From Symbiodinium natans (lineage: Eukaryota > Sar > Dinophyceae > Suessiales > Symbiodiniaceae): DNA of 64,000 nt. How positions within the stretch are numbered: the stretch's first letter is position 1; each line of letters opens with the position of its first letter. The stretch spans positions 564,044-628,043 of the forward strand of contig CAJNDS010002601.1 of the NCBI GenBank assembly GCA_905221605.1, read 5' to 3'. Of the stretch, positions 1-10,600 are shown in pieces. Under the pieces are notes generated by a model. The model saw nothing but the letters and a program-made list of their open reading frames with translations. It searched no databases and was not told where the DNA came from. Both the position numbers and the translations under genes were made by a program.

Positions 1-69
1 AGGGTTTATAGGGTTTCGGGTTTAGGGTTTGAGGTTTAGGAAACCCCCTTTTAAGCCTCTTATGTTCAG

Positions 70-236
70 GCGCTAGTGGTCGTGGTTGCGCACGGTGCCG
101 CCGGAAGACTGCTAAAGCATTGGAGAACTCAGTTGTGGAGTTTGGGGAGGCAATTGCTTCGCTTCGCGCCAAACTTGCCATTGCCAAAGCATCAAAAGCA
201 AACCGCCAAACAACCTTCTACCCTGAGCCCCCTCAC
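70..236 (+). CDS. Isolated exon, unknown protein
   Basis: An open plus frame follows a TTCAG acceptor at 65-69. The peptide is helical and Ala/Lys/Glu-rich, including KALENSVVEFGEAIASLRAK and ending around NRQTTFYPEP where CCCTAAA repeats begin. The product is not recognised. The frame is clear but the 3' boundary is not. Islands at 305-447, 1217-1326, 2470-2556 and 3015-3113 are also open on plus and may belong to the same gene, but I could not prove junctions. Confidence 0.45.
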
Positions 237-304
237 CCTAAACTCGAAACTTTAAACCCCAAACCCTAACTTTTTAGGGGTTAGGCTGTAGGGTGTTGGG
301 GTGC

Positions 305-447
305 GAATTCTCCGGGGTCAAATCTTGCAACAGGAGGCTGCACTGCCAACGGCTCCACGTGGAAGTGGAGGGGCGCAACGACGTCGCAGTCGAAGACCAT
401 GGCGCGCGGAGGGGTGGCATCTTTAACTCTGCCTTTGGGACACTCAT
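305..447 (+). CDS. Possible exon, unknown protein
   Basis: Repeat-free island between CCCTAAA and TTTAGGG runs. One plus frame reads through with NRRLHCQRLHVEVEGRNDVA and ends near NSAFGTLMG at the repeat. Two other plus frames are also largely open, so the frame is a composition-based guess. No family recognised. Confidence 0.3.
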
Positions 448-1216
448 GGGTTTAGGGTTTAGGGTTTAGGGTTTAGGGTTTAGGGTTTAGGGTTTAGGGT
501 TTAGGGTTTAGGGTTTCCTATATCATTACGGTAGTGTAGGGTACGTGCTCTCAATTTAGGGTTCTTTTGGTCCCATGGTTGGCTCGAAACAGGGTGGGTG
601 AGGGTGCGGGGTCAGGGTTGGACAGGGTTCTAGCGGTGTTTTCTTACCATGGGATTCGAACCTCTAACGCCTAAAGCTCTAGGGGATTCAGGTGTGCCTG
701 AAGCTCTGGCTTAGCAGAACAGTTTACGGAAGAGGGCATAGGGTTTCGGATGTTGGGTGTAGGCGATGTGAGGGTTAGGGTTCAGGGAGAGATTTCGTCT
801 TGCGTTTTTGGGTTTCGGGTTAAGGACGACTTGCCAGCTTGACAAGGCGGAGCAAGCATTGACACCTCGGAAGCAAAAACCGATGCATTTAGGTTTAGGG
901 AGGAGGTTGGTGCAGGCTAGCTTGCTAGGGTTCGAGGAGGACGAAGGCAGATACATACCATGAAAAGGGGGCATGGTGACAGATGCGCATTACAGTTATG
1001 CAACAATAGGGGTATACCCTTAATCATACCCTGAATATCAACCCCTACCACAAAATCACAAGAACTGATATCTGGACCACTTCTTCCTTCCCATGTAGGG
1101 GTTGCCTAAAAGGGTCTATATTTGGGGTCCCCTATTCTCGTATAAACACCCATGTAACCCTAAACCCTAAACCCTGAACCCCAAACCCTAAACCCTAAAC
1201 ACTAAACCCTAGCAAT

Positions 1217-1326
1217 GCAGAAGGATAATCAAAGAAGTCGCCGTTTCGGCTCTGCCTTTGGGTCCTCGTGACCTCAAGCTTGAAGACAGTTGTGGAATGT
1301 CGCATGCAAAAAATGGGGCTCAGGGT
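1217..1326 (+). CDS. Possible exon, unknown protein
   Basis: Repeat-free island read on plus as IIKEVAVSALPLGPRDLKLE then DSCGMSHAKNGAQ, after a possible TGCAG acceptor. Good codon-like composition, no known domain. It ends in a TTTAGGG array that probably starts the next intron. Confidence 0.35.
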
Positions 1327-1330
1327 GGAG

Positions 1331-1445
1331 GGTTTAGGGTTTAGGGTTTAGGGTTTAGGGTTTAGGGTTTAGGGTTTAGGGTTTAGGGTTTAGGGTAGGG
1401 TTTAGGGTTTAGGGTTTAGGGTAGGGTTTAGGGTTTAGGGTTTTA
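1331..1445. repeat. TTTAGGG array
   Basis: Near-perfect run of about 16 TTTAGGG units with two shortened junction units (TAGGGTAGGG). From 1446 to about 2160 only decayed repeat copies and a low-complexity island at 1540-1700 are visible; no gene is supported there. Confidence 0.95.
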
Positions 1446-2177
1446 GGGTGTTTTGGTTTTCGTGTTTAGGGTTTGGGAGTTTCGGGCTTAGGCTGTGGGA
1501 GGCTTAGTTTGGGGCTAAGGTTCGGGGTTTAGCTTCTAGGGCTTAGTAGGACTACACTTCTAATAGACTAAACGCCGCGCGAAGTCTGTGCCCTAGATGT
1601 AGAAGGTCTCGTGTTTAGACTTTGAGTTCTAAGAGTTTCGGGCTCTGTGCCCAAGGCCGCGAGCGAGAGCTCATAATCAAAAGCACACGAAGCGGGTTTA
1701 GCGTTTAGGGCTTAGGGCCTACACCACATGACCCCTGAACCCTCAAGCCTCCCTAAACCCTTACCCTAAACCCTAAAACTAAACCCTAAACCGCCCTAAA
1801 CCCTTACAGCTCCAAGCCCACCTTACATTGCTGTCTTTCTACACTTGAAGCCTCAAACCCTCAAACCTGAAAAAGCCCGAAACCTAGAGCTTTTAACCCT
1901 AAACCGTGAACCCTAAACCCTGACCCCGAAACCCTAAACCCTAAACCCTAAACCTTAGACCCTAAACCCTAACGCCCGGTGCCAACGAAGCCCAGCGCCC
2001 CTGAAAACCCCGAAGAAGGGCCTCCTTGACTAAGTTACTTGGAGCCCAAAAAAACCTGAATTCGGGCGAAACCCCTAAACCCGACAAGAACCGTAAACCA
2101 CCCAAACCCTAAGCCCCAATTAAACCCTGAGCCCCTAAACCCCAGTACGAGCCCCAGTACGAGCCCCAGTACGAGCC

Positions 2178-2316
2178 CGAAGCCCCCCCCCCCACCCCCC
2201 CCCCACCCCCCCCCTCCCACCCCCCCCCCCCCCCCCACCCCCCCCCCCCCCACCCCCCCCACCCCCCCCCCCCACCCCCCCCCCCCCCCACCCCCCCCCC
2301 CCCACCCCCCCCCCCT
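2178..2316. repeat. Poly-C tract with interspersed A
   Basis: Almost pure cytosine on plus, broken by single adenines every 6-20 bases. Long Gly-only ORFs on minus are artefacts of this tract. It is flanked by CCCTAAA units and could be an expanded CCCTAAA derivative. Confidence 0.9.
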
Positions 2317-2469
2317 AAAACCCTAAACCCTCAACCCCCTGAAAACTAAACCCTAAACCCCAAACCCTAAACCCCCAAACCCTAAACCCTAAACCCTAAA
2401 CCCTATCCCCTAAACCCTAAACCCTAAACCCTAAACCCTAAGCCCTAAGCCCTAAGCCCTAAGCCCTAA

Positions 2470-2556
2470 ACCCAAACGTCCTTGAGACGCTGTTGGGCAA
2501 GATGACCCACCTCCCGCACGCTTTGGCCATGGGGCTCGAGGTCCTCCACGTGACTG
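2470..2556 (+). CDS. Possible exon, unknown protein
   Basis: Plus frame reads LETLLGKMTHLPHALAMGLE then VLHVTGL. Minus is also open (HVEDLEPHGQSVREVGHLAQ), so strand is uncertain. Flanked by CCCTAAA on the left and TTTGGGG/TTTAGGG on the right. Confidence 0.35.
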
Positions 2557-3014
2557 GGCTTGGGGTTTGGGGTTTGGGGTTTAGGGTTTAGGGTTTAGGG
2601 TTTGGGGTTTAGGGTTTCGGGTTTAGGGTTTAGGGTGTAGGGATTATGGTTTAGGGGATGCCATACTACCCCTGTCCAAGAAATGCCCCCTACCCAGCAC
2701 AAAAACCAAGTGAGGCCCCCATCGTTTCGGAGCTTCATGGCTGCAAGCTTAAGTCACGGTTTAGGGTTTAGGGTTTAGGGTTTAGGGTTTAGGGTTTAGG
2801 GTTTAGCGGGCTTGTGGGCTTCGTTGCGTTTTCAGGGGCTTGGGGTTGGGGCATTTCAGCTTTGAGGGTTTAGGGTTGAACCCTGCACCTAAACCTTAAA
2901 CCCTAAGGCCCTAAGGTCTAAGGGTTCAAGGGTTCAAGGGTTCGAGGGTTCGGGGGTTCGAGAGTTCCAGGGTTCCAGGGTTCAGGGGTTTGAGGGTGGT
3001 TGCTTCTTTCAGGG

Positions 3015-3113
3015 CTTCGAAGTTAGATGGGCATTGCAAGGAACCGTATGGCTGCATGATGCACGGCGTTGAGTATTCCTACGTCTGTGGGAATCTGAGG
3101 GGCTAGATTAGAC
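3015..3113 (+). CDS. Possible exon, unknown Cys-containing protein
   Basis: Follows a TTTCAG acceptor (3009-3014). One plus frame reads LDGHCKEPYGCMMHGVEYSY then VCGNLRG before TAG. The cysteine-rich look suggests a secreted or disulfide domain but is too short to assign. Confidence 0.35.
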
Positions 3114-3779
3114 TGGCATTCCTAAAGCCCCGAACCATAAGAGCCTCGCTCCTTTCCGATATGGAACCCAAAGGGAACCTAAGGTCGAAACCCTCAATCC
3201 TTACACCATCAAACTCTTGAACCCTCAAAACCTTGGACCCTCAAACCTTAACACCTTGAAACCCTGAGACCCTTAAAACCTTAGATCCTTAAACTCCTAA
3301 ACCCTTCGACCCCAAACCACAAGTTGTCGAACCGTGTGGTGTGCTTACTCCGGGGGTTCAGGGTTTAGGGTTAGGGTTCAGAGTTTAGGGTTTGGGGTTT
3401 AGCGTTTGGGGTCTAGGGTTTAGGGTTCAGGGCTTATGGTACCTTCTCTCAGTTCGGCCCCCCAGGCCTCATGGTTTGACGTCTCCGGGCACCGGGGGTT
3501 CAGGGCTTAGGATTTGGGGTTTCGGGTGTAGCAGGGTTTAGGGTTTAGCGTTTAGGGTCCAGGGTTTAGAGGTCAGGGTTTAGAATATGGCAAGGTTTAG
3601 GGTTTAGGGCTTGAGGTTCTGGGCTCAGCTTGCATGCCCCGAAGCCATACAAAAGTCGGCGGCATCCCTCCCTCTCTCTCATCTCTGTCTGCCACCTATC
3701 AAGTCTATAGAGACCCTAAGTAAAACACCTAAACAAGCCCCCCCCAAAAAATCGAAATTACCCTAGACACCTTGAAGAC

Positions 3780-4100
3780 ACTACACCCTAAACCCTAAAC
3801 CCTAAACCCCAAACCCTAAACCCCAAACCCTAAACCCCAAACCCCAAACCCTAAACCCTAAACCCCCTACCCCCTCCGCTCTTTGGAAGAGGTCCTTCAA
3901 GCCCTTCGCGATGCCCTCTTCCAGCTGCGCACGCAGCGCGCTCTCCAGGGATTCCTGCATGCAGGGATGGTTTGGAGGCTTTTGGGGTTTAGGGTTTAGG
4001 GTTTGGGGTTTAGGGTTTGGGGTTTAGGGTTTGGGGTTTAGGGTTTGGGGTTTAGGGTTTAGGGTTTGGGGTTTAGGGTTTGGGGTTTAGGGTTTCGGGT
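3780..4100. repeat. CCCTAAA block, exon-like island, TTTAGGG/TTTGGGG block
   Basis: A left C-rich run (3780-3865) and a right G-rich run (3980-4100) of complementary units bracket a roughly 100-bp unique island. This inverted bracketing recurs throughout the window. Confidence 0.85.
3885..3972 (-). CDS. Possible exon, helical protein
   Basis: Minus frame reads MQESLESALRAQLEEGIAKG then LKDLFQRAEG, an amphipathic helix. The plus complement (LRSLEEVLQALRDALFQLR) is also open, so strand is uncertain; minus is preferred because neighbouring resolved genes are minus. Confidence 0.4.
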
Positions 4101-4340
4101 TTGGGGCTGAGGGTTTGGGGTTTAGGGTTTCGGGTTTGGGGCTGAGGGTTTGGAGGTGTTCGGGTTTCGGCGCTTCCGGTGAAGGGTTTAGGGCAAGGGA
4201 TCAGGGACTGAGGGTGGGTTGTGGGAGGTCCTTGGCTCCAAGGATTAAAAACCCGGAACTCCTAAGCCCCTCGAAGAACCACGAGCGTGTGGATACTGGG
4301 GTTTAGGGTTTAGGGATTGGGGTGTAGGGTCTGGGGTTTG

Positions 4341-4490
4341 GGATCCCTAAACCCTAAACCCTAAACCCTAAACCCTAAACCCTAAACCCTAAACCCTAAA
4401 CCCTAAACCCTAAACCCTAAACCCTAAACCCTAAACCCTAAACCCTAAACCCTAAACCCTAAACCCTAAACCCTAAACCCTAAACCCCAA
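4341..4490. repeat. Perfect CCCTAAA array
   Basis: About 21 consecutive perfect CCCTAAA units, one of the longest uninterrupted arrays here. From 4491 to 5990 the sequence is further telomere-like repeat and decayed copies with no gene I can support. Confidence 0.95.
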
Positions 4491-5994
4491 CCCTTACTCC
4501 TAAAACTCCCAGAGCCGAACCCCCTGAAACGCTCAGAACTCAGCGGTCTTAGTGCTAAACTCCTAAACCCCGAAACCGTGCACTCCTACAACTCTCAAGT
4601 AACAAAAGCAACTTCAACTGGGTTTGGTGGATTAAGGTTTAGGGTTTAGGGTTTAGGGTTTAGGGTTTAGGGCTTAGGGCTTAGGGCTTAGGGTCCACTA
4701 CACCCTAAACCCCAAAACCCTAAATCCCGAAAGCCCAAATGGGTCGAGGGGGGGAGGGGAGAAGGGTGCACAAAAACGGGACCCTACGCCTTACACCCCA
4801 AACCGTGAACCCTCAACCCCAGAGCAACCTTAAACACAAAGGGAGCCCCATTGTTTTGCTAGAAGGGGCTTGTTAGAGAATCCTCGCCTCTAGGCCCAAT
4901 CCCTGAACCAAAAACCTTAATAACTAAACACTAGACCCTAACTAAACCCTAAACCCGAAAAACCCTAAACCTTAAACCCTAAACCCCTAAACCCTCAACA
5001 AAAACTAATCCGTACATCCCCGAAGCTTTAAACCCCAAACCCAACTTAACAACAAACTGGGGAGGCGCTCTCTACAAGAGGCATGGAAGCTGGACGTCCC
5101 AAACCCTAAACCCTAAACCCTAAACCCTAAACCCTAAACCCTAAACCCAAAACCCAAAACCCAAAACCCTAAACCCTAAACCCTAAACCCTAAACCCTAA
5201 ACCCTAAACCCTAAACCCTAAACCCCGCAGTCGGGGCGGACAACCAGAGCCCATGTGGGGTTTAGGGGTTTAGGGTCTTCGGGACTTCAGGAAATTATGG
5301 GGTTAAGGGTTATAGGGTCCTAGGTTTTAGGGATTAAGGGGGTCAGGGTTAAGGGTTAAGAGTTTTAGGGTTGAAAGGGGTGAGGGTTTTAGGGGTTTAG
5401 GGCTTAGGGTGCTAGGGGTGTTAGGGGTGTTAAGTGCTATGGGCCTCGTAGAATCTGAGATGTCTGAAATTCTGAGAAGACTCAATTAAGGTTTAGGGTT
5501 TTAGGGAATTTAGTGCTTAGGGTTGAGGGTTGACCTTACTTAGACCACACAATCGTCGAGCTGTTTATCAAGCCTCGCATTAGGGGCAATTGTCGTAAGG
5601 CTTCGAATACTTAGGTTAGTTGCCTAGGCTATGTCGTGCCCATCGGTTAAGGTTTAGGACTGTGGGACCCAAACCTGAGATTTGCACCCCCGAAACCCGA
5701 AACGCTATGGTACGAAAGACTTTGGCAAAGTTCGCATCAATGGAGTCCTTCGGACTCCATAGGACGTTGGTTGGGATTCTGGGACCTTAGGGGTGAGGTT
5801 AGGGTCTGGGTTTAGGGCTGGGTTTCAGAGATTTGGGTTGAGGGTTTGGCTGGTTCATGGTTGGGATAGGATTAAAGATTCACATTTCTATTCCTTCTTG
5901 AGTTGAAGTACCCTTGAAGATGCAAAAATGTTGCCCCACTAGGACAAAGTTTGAACCCTAAACCCTAAATCCTCAACTCTGAACCCTGTTTTGG

Positions 5995-6090
5995 CTGATG
6001 CCGGCGCTCGAGCATCGCCTCAGTGGCCTTTCTCACCGGGGAGGTCATGAAACAGCCCGGCCAAAGGCTCCAGGAAACCTAAGTTTGGCA
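5995..6090 (-). CDS. Possible exon, unknown protein
   Basis: Minus frame reads CFMTSPVRKATEAMLERRHQ in a repeat-free island. A competing plus frame exists (LEHRLSGLSHRGGHETA). Placed on minus by composition and neighbouring gene direction. Confidence 0.35.
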
Positions 6091-6424
6091 GTGTCAAGGC
6101 TACGTTACAACCCTAAACCCTACACCCTAAACCCTAAACCCTTAATGTTGCCTCATGCCTTCCAAACGGCGTGCGGACTGACAAATCGGAAGCATGCGAG
6201 AAGCCCATCGCAAGCCATGCACCCTAAATCCCATGCACCATCAACCTTACGCCCCGAACCCTGAACCCTAAAACCAAACCCCAAACAGTATGCCAAAATG
6301 CGAAACCCGAAACCCGAAACCCGAAACCCGAAACCCTGAACCCTAAACCCTGAACCCTAAACCCTAAACCCTGAACCCTCAACCCTAAACCCTAAACCCT
6401 AAACCCTAAACCCTAAACCCAATT

Positions 6425-6532
6425 CATGCCAAGAGCCTTCCTTGCGTCTCGCGCTACGGAGGGCCTTTCGTCCTCCTCCGCTTGGGCCGTGGCAGATCCT
6501 TTGGCTTGGTCTTTTGGAGGTTCATGGTGCTG
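6425..6532 (-). CDS. Possible exon, charged protein
   Basis: Minus frame reads HEPPKDQAKGSATAQAEEDE then RPSVARDARKALGMNW between a TTTAGGG array and a CCCTAAA array. Hydrophilic, probably a linker region. Could be an upstream exon of the 5995 or 3885 islands. Confidence 0.4.
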
Positions 6533-6862
6533 ATTATATAACCCCATGAGAACTGTACTTACAACGGTACTGATAGGGTTTAGGGTTTAGGGTTTAGGGT
6601 TTAGGGTTTAGGGTTTAGGGTTTAGGGTTTAGGGTTTAGGGTTTAGGGTTTAGGGTTTAGGGTTTAGGGTTTAGGGTTTAGAGTGTGTGGGGCTTCGGGT
6701 GTGTGAGGTTTCTAGGGCAAGGCCCCTGAGGCCCTCAGAGCCCGAGCGTTGAGCTGGGGCTTCCAGAGCCACCCTAAAAACCCTAAACCCAAAACCCTAA
6801 TCCATAAAACCTTAAGACCTAAGCCTAAACCCTAAACCCGAAACCCTAAACCCCAAACCCTA

Positions 6863-7205
6863 TGGTGGCAGCCGAAAAGTTGGAAGGTGTCCATCCAAAT
6901 TTTCCGCTCTTTCGAAAATGGGTCGCAGACCTTCCAACTTTCAATTCTTCCAACTTGACTCTTCCAACTTTGTGTTTATTCCAACTTTGAGGTGAAAAAG
7001 AAAACGAAGCACTTTGAAAGGACAAAATGGACCTCAAAAAAAGAGAACCCTTAAGGGCAAACAAGAGCGACCGCCACCCAACAGTGCGGCGGTGCCAACG
7101 CAAAGTTGGAAGATTCGGGATTCCCGCACAACGAAAGTTGGAAGATTGCATTTCCGGCCATCCGTTCCAATTTCCACCTTCCAACTTTCTGGCTGTCGCT
7201 GTAGA
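6863..7205. mobile_element. MITE-like element with ~35-bp imperfect terminal inverted repeats
   Basis: The left end (GGTGGCAGCCGAAAAGTTGG...) and right end (complement TACAGCGACAGCCAGAAAGT...) are inverted repeats. The inside carries at least seven GTTGGAAG/CTTCCAAC motifs and no credible transposase. Short ORFs over it on both strands are by-products of the symmetry. Non-autonomous inverted-repeat element by structure. Confidence 0.7.
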
Positions 7206-7255
7206 CCCTAAACCCTCAACCGTTTCAGGTCTCTTGGGCTCGTCACTTCTTCAGT

Positions 7256-7297
7256 CTAAGAAGCTGCCATGGCCTCCATGATCACAGCTGCGACGTC
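7256..7297 (-). CDS. C-terminal exon, unknown gene
   Basis: After an ACCAAG acceptor the minus strand reads DVAAVIMEAMAAS followed by TAG. The AAG|GAC boundary matches the window's AG|G acceptor rule. It is downstream of the ankyrin gene's own stop, so it belongs to another gene or an alternative 3' end. Confidence 0.5.
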   Translation of the reverse strand, partial: DVAAVIMEAMAAS

Positions 7298-7604
7298 CTT
7301 GGTGTCAAGTTGGGTTTGAGCATGGGAAACCCTAAACCCTGAACCCTAAACGCTGAACCCTATACCCCTAAACAACAATAACAATATAAGTGTACAAATA
7401 AGATAATGGCAGAATTTGTGAATCAAAATAACCACATCAATCATGCTGGGATTATATACTCCACGACGTGACCACACGAGCTTTCAGGGTTCATCTAGAC
7501 TCTAGACCCCAAGGAAGGTACAGTGTTTGCTGGATCTCTCTGGTCCGCCATGACATGCAACAAAAGGGGTTTAGGGTTTAGGGTTTTTGGGTTTAGGGAG
7601 CACG

Positions 7605-10600
7605 CTAAGGACGAAAACGGCTTGCCAAAGACAACCTCGCTTCATGATGCCCAAATGCGTTGGCCATGTCAAGTGGTGTGCTCCCACTTGCTTTGACATT
7701 CAAGTCGGCTTGGGCCTGGATCAGGACACGAGCTGTCTCCTGGTGCCCTTGGCTGTCCAAGATCCCCCTTGTTGATAGGGTTTAGGGTTTAGGGTTTAGG
7801 GTTAGTTCTGAGGCCGAAGTTAAAAGTCTAGGGACATGACACAAACGCTTTAAACACATACATACATTCAGCAATTCAGGCTCATATTGCAACCTTTAGA
7901 AATCCCAATTCAACAAAGGGAACTTGTAAGCTTCCAACTGGGTGCAAATGGCGAGACATTCAGGTCCCTGCCGAGACACCTTAAAGAACACTGGCCTTTG
8001 TATCATATTTCGGGTACCCAGAAAAGGAGCAATGCAGAATTTAGAAAGCTGCCCACATGCAGGAAGACATGTCCTCGTTCTGACTCTGGGCTTGCAAACT
8101 GTGCGCCAGGGAACCGCCGCCCAAAAAAAGAACAAGCAACAAACTTACTCGGATTCTGGGTTTTCAGGGTTTAGATTTCCAGAAGAACCTAAACCCTAAA
8201 CCCTCAACCCGAAACCCTCAACCCTAAACCCTAAACCCTAAACCCTAAACCCAGACGAATGGCCGCTGGAGCAGGCGATGTGCAAGGGTAGCATCCCATC
8301 TGGACTCCGCCAGCGCCGAGCGATGTTCGCTCCAGCGGCAACCAGCGAGCGCACGATTTCATCCTTGGTTGCCCCGGTATAGGGTTTAGGGCTTAGGGTT
8401 TAGGGTTTAGCGTTTAGGGTTTAAAAACCATGCGGGGGTGTACGAAATCAGGGGACCCCTAACATAACCCCCCCCCCCAATAGTAGGATTCCCATTATAG
8501 GGACCCCAAATAAGGTACCCAAATTTCGGAAACCACCATATTATAATGATATATTATAATGAGGGCATCCTTTTTGGGGTTGGTTACTTTATGAGGGGAA
8601 CCACAAGAGGGAAAAAGGGTACCACTGGACTACCAAGCATCATGCCCCAGAATTGAAGCGACAGCCAGTGGGAAGAGGTCAGAAAATGTGGCTTTCTCCA
8701 TGTCCACGCCAGCTGCCAGCAAAAAGTCCACCATATCAAGCTTCTTCCTCTCACAGGCGCACAGGAGGGGTGTGGTACCATCTGCCGAAGAGCAGTCGAC
8801 CTCTGCGCGCGCCTGGAGCAATAGCCGGGCTGCCTCAATCTGGCCTCCAGCACACGCAATCATCATGGGCCGCAGGCTGCTACTGCCTGTTGGCAGCCTT
8901 GGTTTAGGGTTTAGGGTTTAGGGTTTCCGGTAACCATATTATGATATAAGGGTACCCTTCTTTGGGGTAGGCTACTTTATAAGCGAGCCGTGAACTAAAG
9001 AAAGGGTAAAGGGTACCAATGGGCTACCCAGCAGCATATTGACGTTGGCACCTGCATCTATCAAGGCCTGCAGAACATCCAGGTGGCCACGCGCACAAGC
9101 GACATGCAGGGCTGTGGTCGTGATTCTGGCGGCTCCATCTGTAAATGTCTGGCCTACCTTGGTTTAGACCAAGTGAAGGTGAAAGACATGATTCTGTGCT
9201 CCAGTGAACAAAGCCGAAGTAGGGTATATGGACCCCCCAAACCCTAAACCCTAGGATTTAGGGTTTAGGATTTAGGGTTTAGGGTTTATTGTTTAGACTT
9301 AACCTTTTTGGGTTTCATACTGTCCCGGAGGTGCATCAGCACGTGACTCCAGCAGCCACCGCACGAAGTCACCGTGGCCTCGTCGACTCGCGCTGTGAAG
9401 CGGTGGCATCCAGGAAGTGGCACCACCTCGCGGTTTTAGGGTTTAGGGTTAGGGCTTAGGGTTTGGGGTTTGGGGTTTGGGGTTTGGGGTTTGGGGTTTA
9501 GGGTTTAGGGTGTTCAGGGTCTAGGGTTTAGGGTTTAGGGCTCCAGCAGTGCGTACGGGTCACATACTTGGGCTAGGGATTAATGGCCGTGTAGGGTACA
9601 AGATCCTACCTGAACCAGAAACCCAAAACCCCTGGGTCGTAGCTTGGGCACAGGTTCCCAAGTCCACTTGAGACTTGGGCGTACCCAATTTTCAATTTCG
9701 GGGTAAACCCTAAACCCTAAACCCTAAACCCTTAACCCTAAACCCTAAACCCTAAACCCTAAACCCTAGATGCCCATATTTGGCCTCCCAAGGCACCTCC
9801 AACGTCGGCTTTTGCTTCGAAGAGCAGCTGACCCGACTTCAGAGACCCATGCTCAGCCGCCAAACAGAGACAAGGAACATCCTAAGCAACCGGGAGGGGT
9901 TTAGGGTTTAGGGTTTAGGGTTTAGGGTTTAGGGTTTAGGGTTTGGGGTTTGGGGTTTGGGGTTTGGGGTTTAGGGTTTGGGGTTTAGGGTTTAGGGGTT
10001 TCGGTTTATCGGGTTTAGGATGTCGGGTGCAGGGCTTGGGGTGTAGGTTGCGCGGGCAGGTATAAAAGATGGGCGGGGTTCGAAGTTCGAAGTGCCCCCC
10101 CCCAAAAAAAAAGTTGACAGTCCGAACTGTGATCGGTACGCGAAGGGATTCCAAGCGTGGTGTGGAGCGACATACTGCAAGTCCGAGAGGCAAAGGAGTC
10201 GAACATGAGAGAAAGAGAGAAGGAGGGAGATGGTTAATTATTTCATGGATCTAGATAAGATCTAGATCCATATATTATGTCATTTAACTAAACTTTTATG
10301 TCCGCCTTGTTGTTGCACAACAAACTTTAAACCGCGCTGAGCGGTATGCAGAGCGAGTCATCTTTGCTTAGTCTGCATCCCAACCTTCACAGCTTCTGCG
10401 CTCTATCACAGCAAGCCCGATAAACCCTAAACCCTACACCCTGCACCCAACTTGCCCCCTAAACCCTAAGGTACTAAGGGCCCCCTTCATGTAGTCCCCA
10501 AGGATCTTCGACCACTGGGAGGTTGGGGTCGAAGGGGTGCTGGAGAAGGGAATCCATCGCCGCGCCGTCGTCGTCGACAATCGCGCGGTGGATCTCACTT

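Noticed and set aside
4341-4490. True chromosome end (telomere)
   Set aside because: The array is short, has unique sequence and genes on both sides, and dozens of similar arrays in both orientations occur in the window.
9936-10254. Short ORFs on both strands around 10-10.25 kb
   Set aside because: They lie inside the intron between ankyrin-gene exons 10507 and 9881 and show no domain or splice support.
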